A stretch of 64,000 bases of DNA from contig CM035807.1 in assembly GCA_020466095.1 (NCBI GenBank), positions 8,937,697 to 9,001,696 of the forward strand. Direction: 5' to 3'. Position 1 is the stretch's first letter. Every line of letters begins with the position of its first letter. Origin of the DNA: Chlorops oryzae (Eukaryota; Arthropoda; Insecta; Diptera; Chloropidae). The position numbers were made by a program, and so were the translations under genes. This document shows positions 32,881 through 45,560 of this stretch, in pieces. Under the pieces are notes generated by a model. The model saw only the letters and a program-made list of their open reading frames with translations, was not told the origin of the DNA and ran no database searches.

Positions 32881-33501
32881 TATTTAGCTATTTAGTGTTA
32901 TTTATTTATATATTTATCTATTTGTCCATTTATTAATAAATTTATTTATAAATTTTTAAATTCGTGATATACAGAAATAAAAATAATAAAATTACTTAAC
33001 GCCTAAAAACTTACGTGCAATTTGTTCTACTCGATTGACTTCTGAAAATAAATGTTGTGAAAAAATGCATTAATACTTTAATGTACTCGTAATTTCATTA
33101 ATTGTCTTACCTGGAAAATTTTTACGTACCATGAAAACCAAAATTTTCTCAAATTATCTGCATTTGATGCCGTCTCACAATCAGATTATAGCTTTAAAAA
33201 AAATTCGGGACCCACAAATCTTACTGCGAGAGCAAATTTTATACGAAATATTCCAGTTTTATTACACAATCAAATATTCAAATTACATACCTTACATCGA
33301 CATTATCATTCGATATTAAGATTTTTAAAAAATAAGAGAAAAAATATATATCGACTTACATTTTAACATTTTGTAAACGTACTTACGCTTCGCTTAGAAA
33401 GTACAATTTACATTGATCTGTAAATACTAAAATTTTTGCGGTAAGTTTCTTTTCTCTTGTTTTGTGCGAAAACATTTTTTTTTCGTCACAGTTTTTTCTC
33501 T

Positions 33502-33580
33502 ACTATATATATATATAATATATATAATATAAATATATATATAATATATATATATATAATATATATATAAATATATATAT

Positions 33581-33613
<33 letters not shown>
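33502..33613. repeat. AT dinucleotide tract
   Basis: About 110 bases of TATATA broken by regularly placed AATA interruptions; self-complementary. Confidence 0.95.
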
Positions 33614-34715
33614 GTGCATAGTTCAACTAGCTTAGCTTAAAGTTATTGCATAAAAATTGAAATTTATTGCGAATATAGAAACTACAGTAAAATTCAAAGA
33701 ACGGAATGCTGGACTCAAAAGGACACAAAATATAATATACTTAAATGTTTAAAAACAAAATTAATATAGAAATATTGTACATACACCTCAAAAGTGATAC
33801 AATTTTAATTTAATAAATTTATCTGATATCTTTCTATGGTAAAAAAAAAACAATTAATTTGATGTTAATGTGCGATAAAAATATATTATAGATAAAGTAT
33901 TCCCCGGATAGAAGTATTCAAAAAACTTGCTCAATATTCATTACACAGAAATTATTTCGATGTTATTCTCCCGCTTCTATTTATTTTATTTTGACTCTTT
34001 TGTCACTCATTTCCGGGGAATAATGTACGGAAAAAATTTGATTTTTTTAACATTAAATTAAATAGTATTTTGCGACGTAAATCCAATTTTACGTTAAGGC
34101 CTTTCAACGTTGGACGCCACTAGTTTGTAGAAGACACTGTGATGATAGCATGTGGACATTTTATATAGGCTTTTTAACAGCATCACTACACAAGGGGAGG
34201 GTTTTTGTTTTGCGTTTCATTTCTTAGCCTAATTTTGTGTTTAAAGAAAATCAATAAAATGCATTAAAATGGCGAAAATAAATATTAAATTTAAATTTTA
34301 GTTAAAGGAAAATAATCCGCAAACAAAAAATTTTATTTAAAACGAGTAAATGAAACTTTGTTTATTTATTGATTTTTTTTTTTTTATAATGGATCGATCT
34401 CTGCCAGAGTGTTAGAACATATGCAGGCTTTTAAGATTATAAAGTGCTGTTAATAACGACATGGAGTTTAATTTTGTAAAATGAATGGGATGTTTTCATA
34501 TATCTTGGGTCCGAAAGAAAGAACCTAATGAGAGGATTTTATAGTTGCATTTAATGTTCTCGTTATCCACCACATTCTGACACTGCTCACATTAAATAAA
34601 GAGCCGTAAATTGTCCTTCAACTTTTTGAATGACGAAAAATTTTTAAGGATGGGTAGACGGAAAAGATTCGACAAAATCAATCAGCTCAATGGCTTTTGA
34701 TTCGTTAATTAGAAA

Positions 34716-34716
34716 A

Positions 34717-34748
<32 letters not shown>

Positions 34749-34865
34749 AAATATAAAAAATGTAAAAAAAAATATAAAAAATATAAGAAAAATATTTAAA
34801 AATATTAGAAAAATATTTAAAAAATATTTAAGAAATAAATAAAAAAGATAAATAAAAAAAAACAA
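34716..34865. repeat. A-rich simple repeat
   Basis: A run of AAAAAATAAAA and AAAATATAAAA units, about 150 bases. The antisense frame of Phe/Ile/Leu it creates is not a gene. Confidence 0.85.
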
Positions 34866-35245
34866 GATAAATAGATTTTAAAAAATCTCCTATTGCTCAC
34901 TAATAGCTGATTTGTTTTGTACGAACATCCCAAAAACTGCTGTTGAGAAACCTTCCGGGGAAAAAAAAAACAAAACACAACTCACAATTGAGTGAAACTC
35001 TTGATTGAGTGAGAACAAAAAAAAAACATAGAAATTTTTTCCTCTACGATCCGCAAATTAACTGAAACAGCACTTATTCTCAAAGCGCCATAAATTGATT
35101 CTGCAACACTCAAAGCATCGTTTCCGGTCTAGGCGTGAAGAGAGTTCTTGCACGCGTTCACACATCCATAAATACATAGTCACACTCATATTTATACATA
35201 CACATGCATGTTTATAATATGTGAGGTTTTTCCTTATTCCAATAT

Positions 35246-37911
35246 TTATTTTTTGCCATTTTTACCTTTACGCTTACTGTTACTAGAGCCCTGTTTATTT
35301 TGCTGTTGATGCTGTTTGCCATTTTTATTATTTGGTGTTTTGGGAATTGGCAATTTACTGCTGCCGGCGGCAAGATTGCTACCAGTTGCTGCTACCGCTG
35401 CTGCTGCTGCTGCTGATGTCAACATTTCTGTTACATCGGCCGCATTGTCAGTGAATTCAAGTGTTTCGTCGCAGTCGTCGTCGGAGGTGGTGGTTGTGGT
35501 AATCAGCGCTCTGGGTATACCACTTGTTTTAACGTTCGCCGTTGTTGTTGTTATTGTCTTTACAACAGTACTGCCATCCGGGCCGGAGTCGGTTGTTGTT
35601 GTTGTCGTTGTTGTTTCACCAGTTTGCTCATCAAATATTTGCTTTCGCCTGCCACCGCTGTATAATAATCTATTAAAGAGCTCTTCACCCGAATCAACAT
35701 GCTCTAATTTATGATGATGACGATGTGACCCTGGACTGACGACGACGACTGACGGTGATGATAAATCACTGCTGCTACGCTTGATTACTTCAGTAACAAT
35801 TGTACGCTGTGTTGTCTTACCGCCAACGATGTTCGGCGTTATTTTCACTTCATGAACATGACGACTTACAGTCGGCGATCCTGCCTACTGCCGTTGTTTG
35901 CGAGTTCACGCCAAATTCACCATCGATTGGAACGTTATCATCCAAAAGATTTTCAACCGATCTACGCAGTTGTTTTGTTATTTCTTCGAGTTTTCTTTGT
36001 TCGGCTTGTAGCTTCTCAACGGTATGCTCGAGGTCCTGATCAGTCTTGGATACATTCGATTTCTTAGCTACAGCCTTTTTAAGCTCTCTAACTGGTGAGC
36101 TCTTAACATTTGAACTGGTTGCTTTTGTACCTTCATATGCCTCTTTGACAACATTCTGTTCTGTAGAAGTTTTCAACTTCTTTAGAGCATCTCGTCCACC
36201 AGTCTGTGCTTGTTCATTTAGTTTTCCTTTAAGCTTCATCAATGGTTTTATTGCGACTTCCTCTAAATGTTCTTGAAGATCTTTTTGGGTGATTTGAACA
36301 TTTTCTTTAGGAGCCCTTATAGCTTCAGCCGCTTCTTGTTCCATTTCAAAAAGTGCTTTTCGTACCTTGATTTCCTCTTCGACTAGCTGTATTGCTGCTC
36401 TATCGGCTGCAGCCTTTTCAGCTCGCAACATATCAGCGGCAGCTTCCTTCATTGTCGTATAAGTGCCAGATTTCTGAAGCGGGGTACCAACGTTTGGATT
36501 TTCAATAACCTGACAGCCGTCAACGTAAGTTAAACTAGCTGCCTCATCATCCGTATCATCTGCATCGTCATCGGTATCACTATCGCTATCGCTTTCACTA
36601 TCTACATCATCCTCGTCCTCATCGTCATCGTCATCTCATCTCTCCATCGCCGTCCCCTCCATCATCATCGTCTTCCTCGTCGTCGTCATCTTCACTAGCA
36701 GCCATCGTTGACGCTAGTTTACTAATCGTATTTTTATTGCTATCCCTTATTAATTCGTTTAGTAATTCCTGATTACCATTATTATCGTTGCTTCTGATAA
36801 CTAATCTGCTGCTTATGCTTGCACCCACCGCATTCCCACAGTCCACTTCGTCGTCGTCATTATAATCTCCGTACGCTGGCGGCTCGCTTTCAACATCGTC
36901 TTCCAGGCTTTTCTGTAAATTCAATTTCACCCGCTCGTTCTCAAGCAACTCCTCCAGTACATTTTTCATTTTCGCATTTAATGAAAGTTCCTCTTGAGGT
37001 TGTTGCTCGAATGTTGCTGCTGCTGACATTGTTTCTAATGCAGCTGACGCTGGAAAAACAAAAGTTTCACTACGGAAAACGCCTCCTGTCGTTGTTGCTA
37101 AGTTTTCATCCTCGTCATCGTCGTCCTCGTCATCCTCGTCATCATTATCCTCAACATTTTCTATATCATGTTGCATGCCAATACCGGCATAATCTTCTGC
37201 CTTGGCACTTGTGTCGTATTTTAAAGAGTCAGTTGCATCATCGTCATCGTCGTCGTCACCCTCATCATCATTATCATCATCGTCGTCGTCGTCCGCATCG
37301 AAAGACGGATACTGACACTTTTCAGCTCGTCCCACGATAATATGCTTAACATATCCCTCACCGGTTATAACAGGATTTACTACCTCAACTATTGTTTGTG
37401 CTGCTGTACTGCTGCCGCTGCTCGTGCTTGTACTTCCAGCTGTTGCTGCTGGCTCTACTAAAACTTCCTTTGCCAGCGTTTGGTGTAATGTTAGCGGTGC
37501 TGGTTTCATCGTTACTTTCGTCGTCGATGATGAAACACTCTCGAGGGACGACGGTCCGAACATGCTGCTCGTGTCCAAATCGTCTAATGAAAATTCTTCA
37601 CCATCATCGGTGCGTAGATATAACTTCTCATTGTTTGCATGCACTGTCACAATCGAAGCGGCATCTTCCTCCTCATCATCCTCTTCATCGTCATCGTCAT
37701 CGTTGTCTTCATGGTCTTCTTCGTCATTATCGTTGTCTTGCGTTGTTTCGCTGAATAATTCCAATGGTTCTTCATTATCGAGTGTCTTTACGTCCGTTAA
37801 TGAAACTAGCTCAGTTGGTATTGCAGTCCCTTCTTCATAGCTAACGCTTTCGTTATCCTTTTCAGGATCTTGCAACTCTAATGAGATTATCTTCTCCTGG
37901 CAAGTTTCCAC
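35246..37911 (-). CDS. terminal exon of large unidentified gene (acidic, coiled-coil, Lys-rich end)
   Basis: The exon starts after CATCCAATTCAG at 37,912, in frame with the preceding exon, as VETCQEKIISLELQDPEKDN. The first about 426 codons alternate long Asp/Glu runs with short Ser/Thr-rich segments. One segment, NAKMKNVLEELLENERVKLN, looks helical. The frame then breaks inside an Asp/Glu run at about 36,634-36,650. It resumes one frame over as a long charged helical region (MKEAAADMLRAEKAAADRAA to EKLQAEQRKLEEITKQLRRS), probably a coiled coil. A second break near 35,880-35,890 leads into TVSRHVHEVKITPNIVGG, Thr- and Ala-runs and a C terminus KRKGKNGKK before the TAA at 35,246-35,248. Family not recognised. 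An acidic scaffold or nuclear protein would fit the composition, but this is a guess. Confidence 0.85.
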
Positions 37912-38438
37912 CTGAATTGGATGGTAAGTAGATGGAAATTTCAAAATTTATTTCAAAGTAAGCAACGTCTTTTTTGTATACGGACGTGCTGCATGGAAAT
38001 AGCAAAGGAGCGAAAGAGAAAATAGTAGTGGAACTATGCTACGGATAGCAGCCGAAAAGCCAACTACGATTATTCGTAACTTCAAAATAGCAGTGCGCAA
38101 GAATAATATAAATTTTATATACTTTAGTGAAAATGCAAGCAGCTCAAAGGGCAACAACAAAAAGTGAATTTCAATTTTTTTATTTTCATTTTTACAGTAA
38201 CTAAAAGATATACATAGATCTATGTAAGATGTGCTTTTGTGGATTAGCGGAAGGTGGTCTATACAAAGCATTATCGTGTAATTTAAACATGAACGCATTT
38301 TAAAATCAATAAAAGGAAAAATAATTCAATAAAAATCAATATTCGTGCACAGTTAAGTTAAAAGCTTAAAGAAGAAATTCGAGTTCGATTAGATGGGCTT
38401 GGGCTAGATCCATCGGAAAAATTCTTTGAGATCTCTCT

Positions 38439-38907
38439 CCTGAGAAATTCAACCCGGCCAACTTGGGCTCCTTACGGAGAAGCCAAGCAATGACTGTCAA
38501 AAGCCAGCCAAACGGGGAGTGATGGAGGAGTAAAATCTCCTTAAAAAACCAGCTCTATCTGGCCTCCGGGTAGGATCTAGCTGTAAGGGCCCCACCCTCG
38601 GACACGGGTTTCTTAAAAAACAGATGGAGAAAGATGAAGTGAAGCGGGTAGGGATATCTACCCAATCGTCGGTAGGACGCGTGACGACGACTACCGGCGG
38701 GCGCGGCGAAAGCTGTATGACGGAGTATAATCTGTCTACTCTCCTTAACTTCGTGAGGAGGACCAGCATGTTCCGGTAACCATTGAGCCCTCAAACCCAA
38801 CCTTATCGACAGCCTGGTTTAAGAACTACACTGGTATGGCTACGGAACCGTTGGTTCTATGTCTGGTCTTAGTGACCGTCCAGTTTTACCTAACCTGAGA
38901 AATTCAA
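38439..38907 (+). mobile_element. retroposed insertion with 14-bp target duplication
   Basis: CCTGAGAAATTCAA occurs at 38,439-38,452 and again at 38,894-38,907, enclosing 441 bp of distinctly GC-richer DNA. The right end reads GTCCAGTTTTACCTAA. A variable-length target duplication with a short A/T-rich tail is typical of LINE-mediated insertion. No box A/B pair or reverse transcriptase motif is visible, so it is a truncated LINE or an unclassified SINE. Confidence 0.8.
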
Positions 38908-40029
38908 AAATAACGATTTGTTCATTAGTGTAGTTTTCCTTCCCATCATCTTTGAAGCCTTACAAGTCACTTTACCTTTAATCTCTCCATCACTTGAAAG
39001 GCTCTTAAGAGCAACGAAGAACAAAATTAAATTTCAAACCTTAAGGATTTCCCAGGAAAACATTTTCATTCCTTATACGAAAGAAAAAGAAAAAAAGGAT
39101 ACAAGGAAAGCGCAAACGTTCCGCTACAATTTCGTTAAGCTTCTGTAGACTCAACCAACAATTGCGGGTAAATAAAATAATAAATTATACAGCGTATAGC
39201 GTATAGATGTGGAACAAAAACTCTTATGTCAATTCCCAGACAATAAGGATACAAATACTGTTAAATACAAGTAGGTACTTTATTCTGTTATATGAGAGTG
39301 CGCGTTGGATGGTGGCGAGCGATGCTGGTTGGAAACAATGACAATAGCTTTCGCTGATATAAAAGTGGACATTGCACTCTATAACTTTTTGACGTCGAAG
39401 AGAAATAGTTTCTTTGGGTATAAAATTATTTGCCATTTTATTAACGTTCTAGCACACACAACTATGTACAGTGTACGCGCTCTAACAGGAAGTTTGTAGG
39501 AAAACATACGAAGCTATCTTTTGACCGGAAGCGGAAACGCACACAATGTTGTCATTGTTGTCAGTGTTCTATTGAAGCCATCGTCCTCTCGTCGTCGTCG
39601 TCGTTTCTGTTCTGTGCGCTTTGTGGTAAGATGCTTTGCGTGAACATTAAAAAGGCTTACGATGCTACGTTTTCTGTGGAACTTTGTAGAGAAAGCTTAC
39701 ATTTTGTTGGGCTCTTTCGTTTTGTGTGTGTGGAAGAAACACTGACAGAAAACTTAGGGTACTTTATGATCTAAAATTCTTTAAGATTACTTGAAAGGAA
39801 TTGAAGAAACTTTAGATTTGTTGGTTTATTTCTCAAAGTCTTGACGAAAAAGGATCCCACAATCAGACTAGAGGACCTCAAAAATCATGAATTAAATAGT
39901 ATTTTGGTTCGAGGTATTTTCGTTCTTTTAATAATTGAACTTCTGGGACCCGGACTTCAATTGGGGATCTTATTCACTACGATGTAAGGAGCATCTACAT
40001 TATTTAAAGGGGAAAAAGATGAAAAATAA

Positions 40030-40145
40030 AAGGGAACGTAGATCGAGTTGGTACAACAGTTCGGCATTTTGAGTCTAACTCAATCAGTCCATTCTAGTTT
40101 GTCCATGAAAAGACGAGTACTATTTCCTTAGTAGAAAAAAATAGT
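40030..40145 (+). repeat. unclassified dispersed repeat, copy 1
   Basis: ACGTAGATCGAGTT, CATTTTGAGTCTAACTCAAT, AGACG-GTACTATTT and GTAGAAAAAA appear in the same order and spacing at 42,229-42,330. There is no coding sequence. Confidence 0.65.
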
Positions 40146-42228
40146 ATGAAAAGTAGTCCCTAAATGATGCTCGGACTTGAAATTGGGACTCTTCTATCTA
40201 TGACGGAAATGAAAATCTAAATTAATCAAAGGGATCCAAAAATTCTTGGCTTGGCTTGAACTCAATTAATAAGCCAAAAATCTATAGGGAACCCGCCATA
40301 TAGCCATCAGCCTTGATTGTTGTGACGTTCGTTGCTACGCGAAAGACTCCAAAGAGTTCATTCGTTTCAATTTGTCTAAGGAGAAATTATAATAATAAAA
40401 TATTGACCTTCTCAACGAAATTTTCTCGAGAATAAGTACTGAAAGACATTGAAATTGCCCCTTGGGGTACTGGTGATAAAATTTTTTTATCAATTTCACA
40501 TCGACACGTGCGTATGAAGAGTCCTTTTTTTTGAACTCGAAAACAGGAATCTTTTCGAACACTGAATATCTCAAACATGCCTAAGAATTTTGTATGATCA
40601 AGTAAAATAGACTGCGGTACATTTGGTCTGCAAATATTTAATCACTAAACTTTAAGGAAAAGTCGAAACGAGAAATGGAAGAAGAAAAAAAAAAGCAACT
40701 CAACGAAGGATTGCAAACTGTACACGAACATTTGCTTTTGGCATTTCGTGATTTACCACGTTTATTTAATTTTGGTTAAATTGAAAATTTCGCTTTTCTT
40801 TGTGTGCTCTCAGTTGGAAGAAATTTCAAGCGGCGTCAACTTTTTCTTTAAAGGATATACAAAAAAAAAAAAGTAATCCAACTCTTTAATATGATAAAGA
40901 AACCATAACCTTGCCACTGTCTAACTCTTCCTCACCAAAAAGAAAAGGATATGCGTATCGAGAAGAATTTTGAACGAATTCAGAGACGGTTTTATTTAAG
41001 GATTTTTTTTTTCTTTTTTTATTAAAATTTGCAATTCAAACGATCCAGCTTCAATGGCTCACCATTAAGCCTTTTATTGCTTAACTTTAAAATCCAGCAA
41101 CAAATTGCGTTTTCTCATATCCTTTTCTGTTATGAAACCATGCCAACATAAAGCCAACAACGAATTTGTAGTCGAAGAAAAACAAAAACATGAAATTCTT
41201 AATACAACACGTGTTGCCTTTGTCGAATATTCTATTGTGACCTTAAAAGAAAAAAGAAGAAAAAGTGACCGGGATGGTCTTAAGCCAAAAAATGGTTAAA
41301 GGCACTTAGCCTTTGTTTGGACTGTGTGGAAAGTGTGGCATACGCCCCGGAGCTCATTCTTTTCATTTTTCTAAGCCTTTTTTGCGTTCTAGGAATCACT
41401 TTAAAGCGTTACGATTTATGTATATAAAGTGTCTTCGCTTTCTGCTACTTATACGTACGTATATTTTCGTTGCTATTTTTGGAACCAAATGGATTTACTT
41501 ATGCGTTGGCAGGACTCTTCTACTTACACTATGACTCTCATATTTATAATAAAGCGAGTTTTGTATTTACTTAAATTCTCAGCAAATGAAAAAGTAATGA
41601 GATGTTCTTTTAAATCATTGAAATTAAAAAAAAAAAAAAAAACTGCGTAACGTCAGCGAACCTAACTCTTTACGGTCGAAAATCGTGGCACGTGTTTTAA
41701 TGTAAAGCTCTCATCACAGGCAGAATTTTAAAGTGGAGCAAATATTTAAGAAGTTTAAAAGGATTTCAGAGAGTTTCGGGGCGCGTTTCTAAGTATTTTT
41801 TGGGAATTTTTTTTTATGTTTGATTTTTTTTTGTAAATCTTTTTTCACGGAAATTACGAAGGTGAAAAGAAAAGCGAACCGAAAATAAAAAAACGATTTT
41901 GTGTATTTTATACGAGCTTAGGAAATTATGGTGGATTATTAAGAGAAAAGATTTCCCCATGCATTGGTTTTGGTTCGGGCTTGGAGAGCCTTTTATATTT
42001 TTTTTAAAGATGAGAGTTTGTGATTTTTTAAAGCACTTCACCTTGAACTAGGATACTCAACGTTGATTAGGTTGGGGAAGGTTATTGTGGTCGATTGTGT
42101 GGTCCATGGATGTGACCGGAATTAACAGTGGACGAGTCGACTGAATGATGAGATTCTAGTCGCTTCAATTGGGGGAATATATGAAAGCTTTTGGTGGAAA
42201 AAATTCGCTAGAAAAAACGAAAATAATT

Positions 42229-42330
42229 GAGCACGTAGATCGAGTTCTCGGTATTTTGATTCTAATTCAATCAGCCATTTTGGGTTTATCGACAAAAAGA
42301 CGGAGATTATTTTCGTAGTAGAAAAAAGTT
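42229..42330 (+). repeat. unclassified dispersed repeat, copy 2
   Basis: This is the partner of 40,030-40,145: CACGTAGATCGAGTTCTCGG, TATTTTGATTCTAATTCAAT, AAAAGACGGAGATTATTTTC and GTAGTAGAAAAAAG. Confidence 0.65.
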
Positions 42331-42682
42331 GTCCGTCTTTCATTTTAAATTCGATTGGCTTTTGTAACAAAGTGGACCAAGCAGGAGAAAAAAAAAATTG
42401 TTCTAAGAATATTTTGCCGTCCGTCCAATAATTGTCAATCTTAAATCAATGGAAATTCCGTTGCCTATAAAGGATCCAGCAGAAAGCAAGGGTCGAATTT
42501 CGCTTTGGCGATATTGTTTAAATATACCCAAGTAGAAGTTATGTGAACAGGTACCAATGTCTATAGCTTCTCTACATTTCGGGGCTAGAATAATAATGTG
42601 GACAGTGGGTATGGCATTTTTGTATCAATATGTCATGCAGCAGTCGCCAGATCGTTTCATTTGTTTCATTTTTTTGTCCTCT

Positions 42683-42945
42683 GTTGACATTCAATACCAT
42701 GCCCATACAAAATGTCTATAGGAGATTACCTTGCTAGAGGCATAGCAAGTCGCCATTCCTGTTAAAAATCCGATAGAGACACGGCACCATATCAACAGTA
42801 TATCGGTCTCCTGTTGACATCCAATGACAGGTAATGGGAAATGTCTATTGCAGTAATGCATTGCCCGGGGTACAAGTGGTGGCTGTACCTATTGACAAAG
42901 TCGATAGAGAATCGCCAACGTGTCTATAACGACATTTTCTGCTGG
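42683..42945 (+). repeat. two tandem copies of a dispersed repeat
   Basis: TGTTGACATTCAAT...AAATGTCTATAGG (about 42,683) and TGTTGACATCCAATGACAGG...AAATGTCTATTGC (about 42,815) are each followed by a GTCGCC/GTCGATAGAGA-type segment. Related sequence lies at 12,228-12,365. Confidence 0.5.
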
Positions 42946-43202
42946 GGAAAGATTGGCGGTTCCGTATCTTTAACTTGAAAGGGTTGGTCACAACGTCCTC
43001 TAATTGTGGCAACAGAGCGAAGTTATAACTTATAAGCAAAGGAAGGTTGTTACCAACACTTCCGTAACTACAAAACGAAAGTTTACAAAACCAAGCAAAA
43101 CCAAGTCAAGGTTGTCCATAATGGGACTATTAAGTTCTTCTTACCGTTTGTGGTAGTGTGTTCAGTAAAAACTCTAAGAATTGGCATTAGGCATCTAATA
43201 TA

Positions 43203-43207
<5 letters not shown>

Positions 43208-43236
<29 letters not shown>
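43208..43236 (+). repeat. poly-A run of 29
   Basis: An uninterrupted run of As inside intron 3, with no adjacent retroelement recognised. Confidence 0.95.
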
Positions 43237-43240
<4 letters not shown>

Positions 43241-43473
43241 AGAAATAATAAAAAGAATTTTTTCTACTTAAATTGTGCAAGAGTGCTTTGAAGTGCATGG
43301 ATTCGAGAAATTTTCGTTTTCCATTCCGAAAAAAATCAATAAAAAATAAAAAAAAAAATACAAAAATAAATATATTTTAAAAAATCAACCGGAAGTGCAA
43401 AGAAAATCGCTATGAAGCGAATATTTTTTAATTGAAAATTTAAATTTTTTTTTTTTAATTTAAAATGTCTAAC

Positions 43474-43656
43474 CTCAGTTTCGATGATCTTTTCAATGTA
43501 TTCGACCGTACGAATTTGAGGCAATCCTGTCAATGGACAAGGTATCTCCTCAGTACGTCGTACAATTTTCTCGTCGAGTACTTTTTCACGCTCGCGCACT
43601 ACAACGGGACCATCGCTAGATTTTATTGCTATTTTTGGGAATAAAATTTTCTTAAC
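43474..43656 (-). CDS. internal exon, conserved-looking block of the minus-strand gene
   Basis: This 183-bp exon (61 codons, phase 0 at both ends) is preceded by GTGTCAACAG and followed by GTTAGA. The product begins VKKILFPKIAIKSS and continues with a Glu/Arg/Lys-rich segment. It ends with a block containing EEIPCPLTGLPQIRTVEYIE and KIIETE. It has no low complexity, unlike the flanking exons, so it is probably the most conserved part and the best query for identifying the family. No motif I can name is present. Confidence 0.85.
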
Positions 43657-45560
43657 CTGTTGACACACGAAAATGTTAAAGGTTAATTATTGTTAATTAA
43701 TATTGATGGATTTGTTGTTACTCAAGCATATTATTAGTTAAAAATGAAAGTTCAATGAGGTCAATTAATGCGATATTAATTAAAGCAGAATAATTCTTAT
43801 AGTAGGTAGGTACTTCATTAAAAATTTCATTGCAATGTTTTAACCTTTTTTGTTCTTCATTCACGCAATTCACCTTCATATAGCTTATCGGTTATTTAAT
43901 TAATTTGATTTGATTTAATTATGTTAATGTTTTGCCTTTGACCGTGACCAACTCTTGACGATTCTATTTTGGTACAAGTGAAACGCTCGAGCTTAATTTG
44001 ATGCTTCTCCGTTGGTTATCCTTCTATTTGGGGGTATTTCTATTTTCGGATATTCCATACCGTTAATTAGGTTTTCAAAGAAGAAGTGTTTAAGGTACAT
44101 TTGGGGAATTCTATTCAATACCCGAAGGCTTGGTGACATTTGAGTATGTCTAATGGAATAATTTTCGGTAGCAAATTTGTGTGTATGAGAAAGAGGTCGC
44201 AAAAATTTTATTTGATCTGCGGAATAACCTTTTACATCCTTTTTTTTTATTCCTAACGGTCAATTGAATATATGACTTTGAGAATGGCTTTGGTTAGTTG
44301 TAGCTATCCTTGAATAAATCTTCGAAGTCGATGGAACAATTTTGAGTTTGTTTGGGCAGCACATTTTGGATTTTACAGGCGAACTGGAGCCAATTTTGTG
44401 GTCCTTAAATTATTGCAAAGTACACAAGGTACACAACACAGACCCAAGACTCCTTGTTATGGCATCATTGTTTATACAGTCTACTCTTTCTTTAAGCGGA
44501 CACCTAGGGGACCGAAAAAAATGTCCGCTTAAGGGGAAACTATTTGGGAAGCAGGAATACTAGAGCATTCCCAAAAAGTGTCCGTTTAAGAGGAGTGTCC
44601 CCAAGGAGAGAGTACACTGTATTTATGTTTCTTTCAACCCTATCAAGATGTTTTGATTGGTAATTATTGTTCATTGAATTAGGCTCTTGAATCTTAAAGA
44701 GGCTTAGGGAATATCCTTTTGAAAGCAAGAAGCACCTGAAGGAGATGTTTGAGACATATCGAGGCGCTCTGTCCGCCTGATTGATAGCGATTCAAGTTTT
44801 AGGCCCATAGCAATAATACCACCTTGTAGCAAAAGAATCGAAGAGAAGCCTTTCGTTTTTTGATGGCATTAGTTCAGTACAGGCTTACAAGCAGGACCTC
44901 TTTGTTATAGCAAGTTTTCTTAACTGTTATTAACATGGTATTTTAAGAGATTTTTCGTTTAATTAAAACTCAACACACAACGAACTACGGTAGGAGAATT
45001 GGAATTGTAGACATTTAAGAATTGAATGGTTTTTTTATTTATAACATATAAAATATATCGCTCATTTAGCTCAAGGATGCTATAGCTCAAAAATCACGAT
45101 TTTTTAAAATTAATGATAAGGAAATATTCGGTGTATCATGCCTCACATTGTGTAGAAATTTCGTATCATCACTTAGTATACTCTCTGTAGAAATACATTT
45201 CTTCTTCTATAGAAGAGAACAACGGCTTCTTTTTTCATCAGAATCCAAGTGAATTGAAAGCTTTAAACGCGTTTTTCTCAAAATCGATTTTTTGAGATAT
45301 GAAATTCCTGAAGTAAATGAGCGATATGTCCCTTATGCTTAAAAGGATTAAGTTATTGAAATGAATTCAACTTCACCACAGAAAAATATAAATATAAAAA
45401 ATAAATATAGAATGAAAACTTTTTTTTTAGTCCTTGTTATTTCTTCAACAACCTTTCTTTCTCATTTAGGTAAATAAATTTCTCAACCAGGACTCAATGG
45501 GCAAATTAGAAGCACAAAAAGCAAGATCAATATAACGAAAATCATCCATCAATAACTCAC
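43657..45560 (-). other. intron 2 of the minus-strand gene (1,904 bp)
   Basis: It starts GTGAGT after codon QPKE and ends TGTCAACAG; phase 0. It contains a pogo-like MITE (44,477-44,619). Confidence 0.8.
44477..44619. mobile_element. pogo/Tigger-like MITE
   Basis: The ends are CAGTCTACTCTTTC and GAGAGAGTACACTG, imperfect complements, flanked by TA on both sides (44,475-44,476 and 44,620-44,621). The motif AAGCGGACAC and its variants occurs three times inside (ttaagcggacacc, gtccgcttaa, gtccgtttaa). The CAGTG-type terminus with TA target fits pogo-group Tc1/mariner. No transposase is present. Confidence 0.75.

Larger units (their letters stand above)
32881..35245. other. AT-rich DNA downstream of the minus-strand gene
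   Basis: No gene is seen. Contains an AT tract (33,502-33,613) and A-rich AAAAT-type sequence (34,716-34,865). For the gene ending at 35,246 this is the 3' side. On the minus strand the nearest clear AATAAA-type signals are around 34,358-34,372, so the polyadenylation site is not fixed. Confidence 0.5.
37912..43473 (-). other. intron 3 of the minus-strand gene (5,562 bp)
   Basis: It begins GTTAGA after codon ETE and ends CAATTCAG, phase 0. It carries a retroposed 441-bp insertion, two copies of an unclassified repeat (40.03 and 42.23 kb), a tandem pair of another repeat (42.68-42.95 kb) and a 29-A run. No additional exon is recognised inside. Confidence 0.75.

Noticed and set aside
34644..34865. 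Phe/Ile/Leu-rich minus-strand frame resembling a membrane protein
   Set aside because: Produced by the AAAAAT simple repeat.
36819..37840. Plus-strand open frames rich in His/Arg or Ser opposite the acidic exon
   Set aside because: They are antisense shadows of the Asp/Glu repeats in the minus-strand exon.
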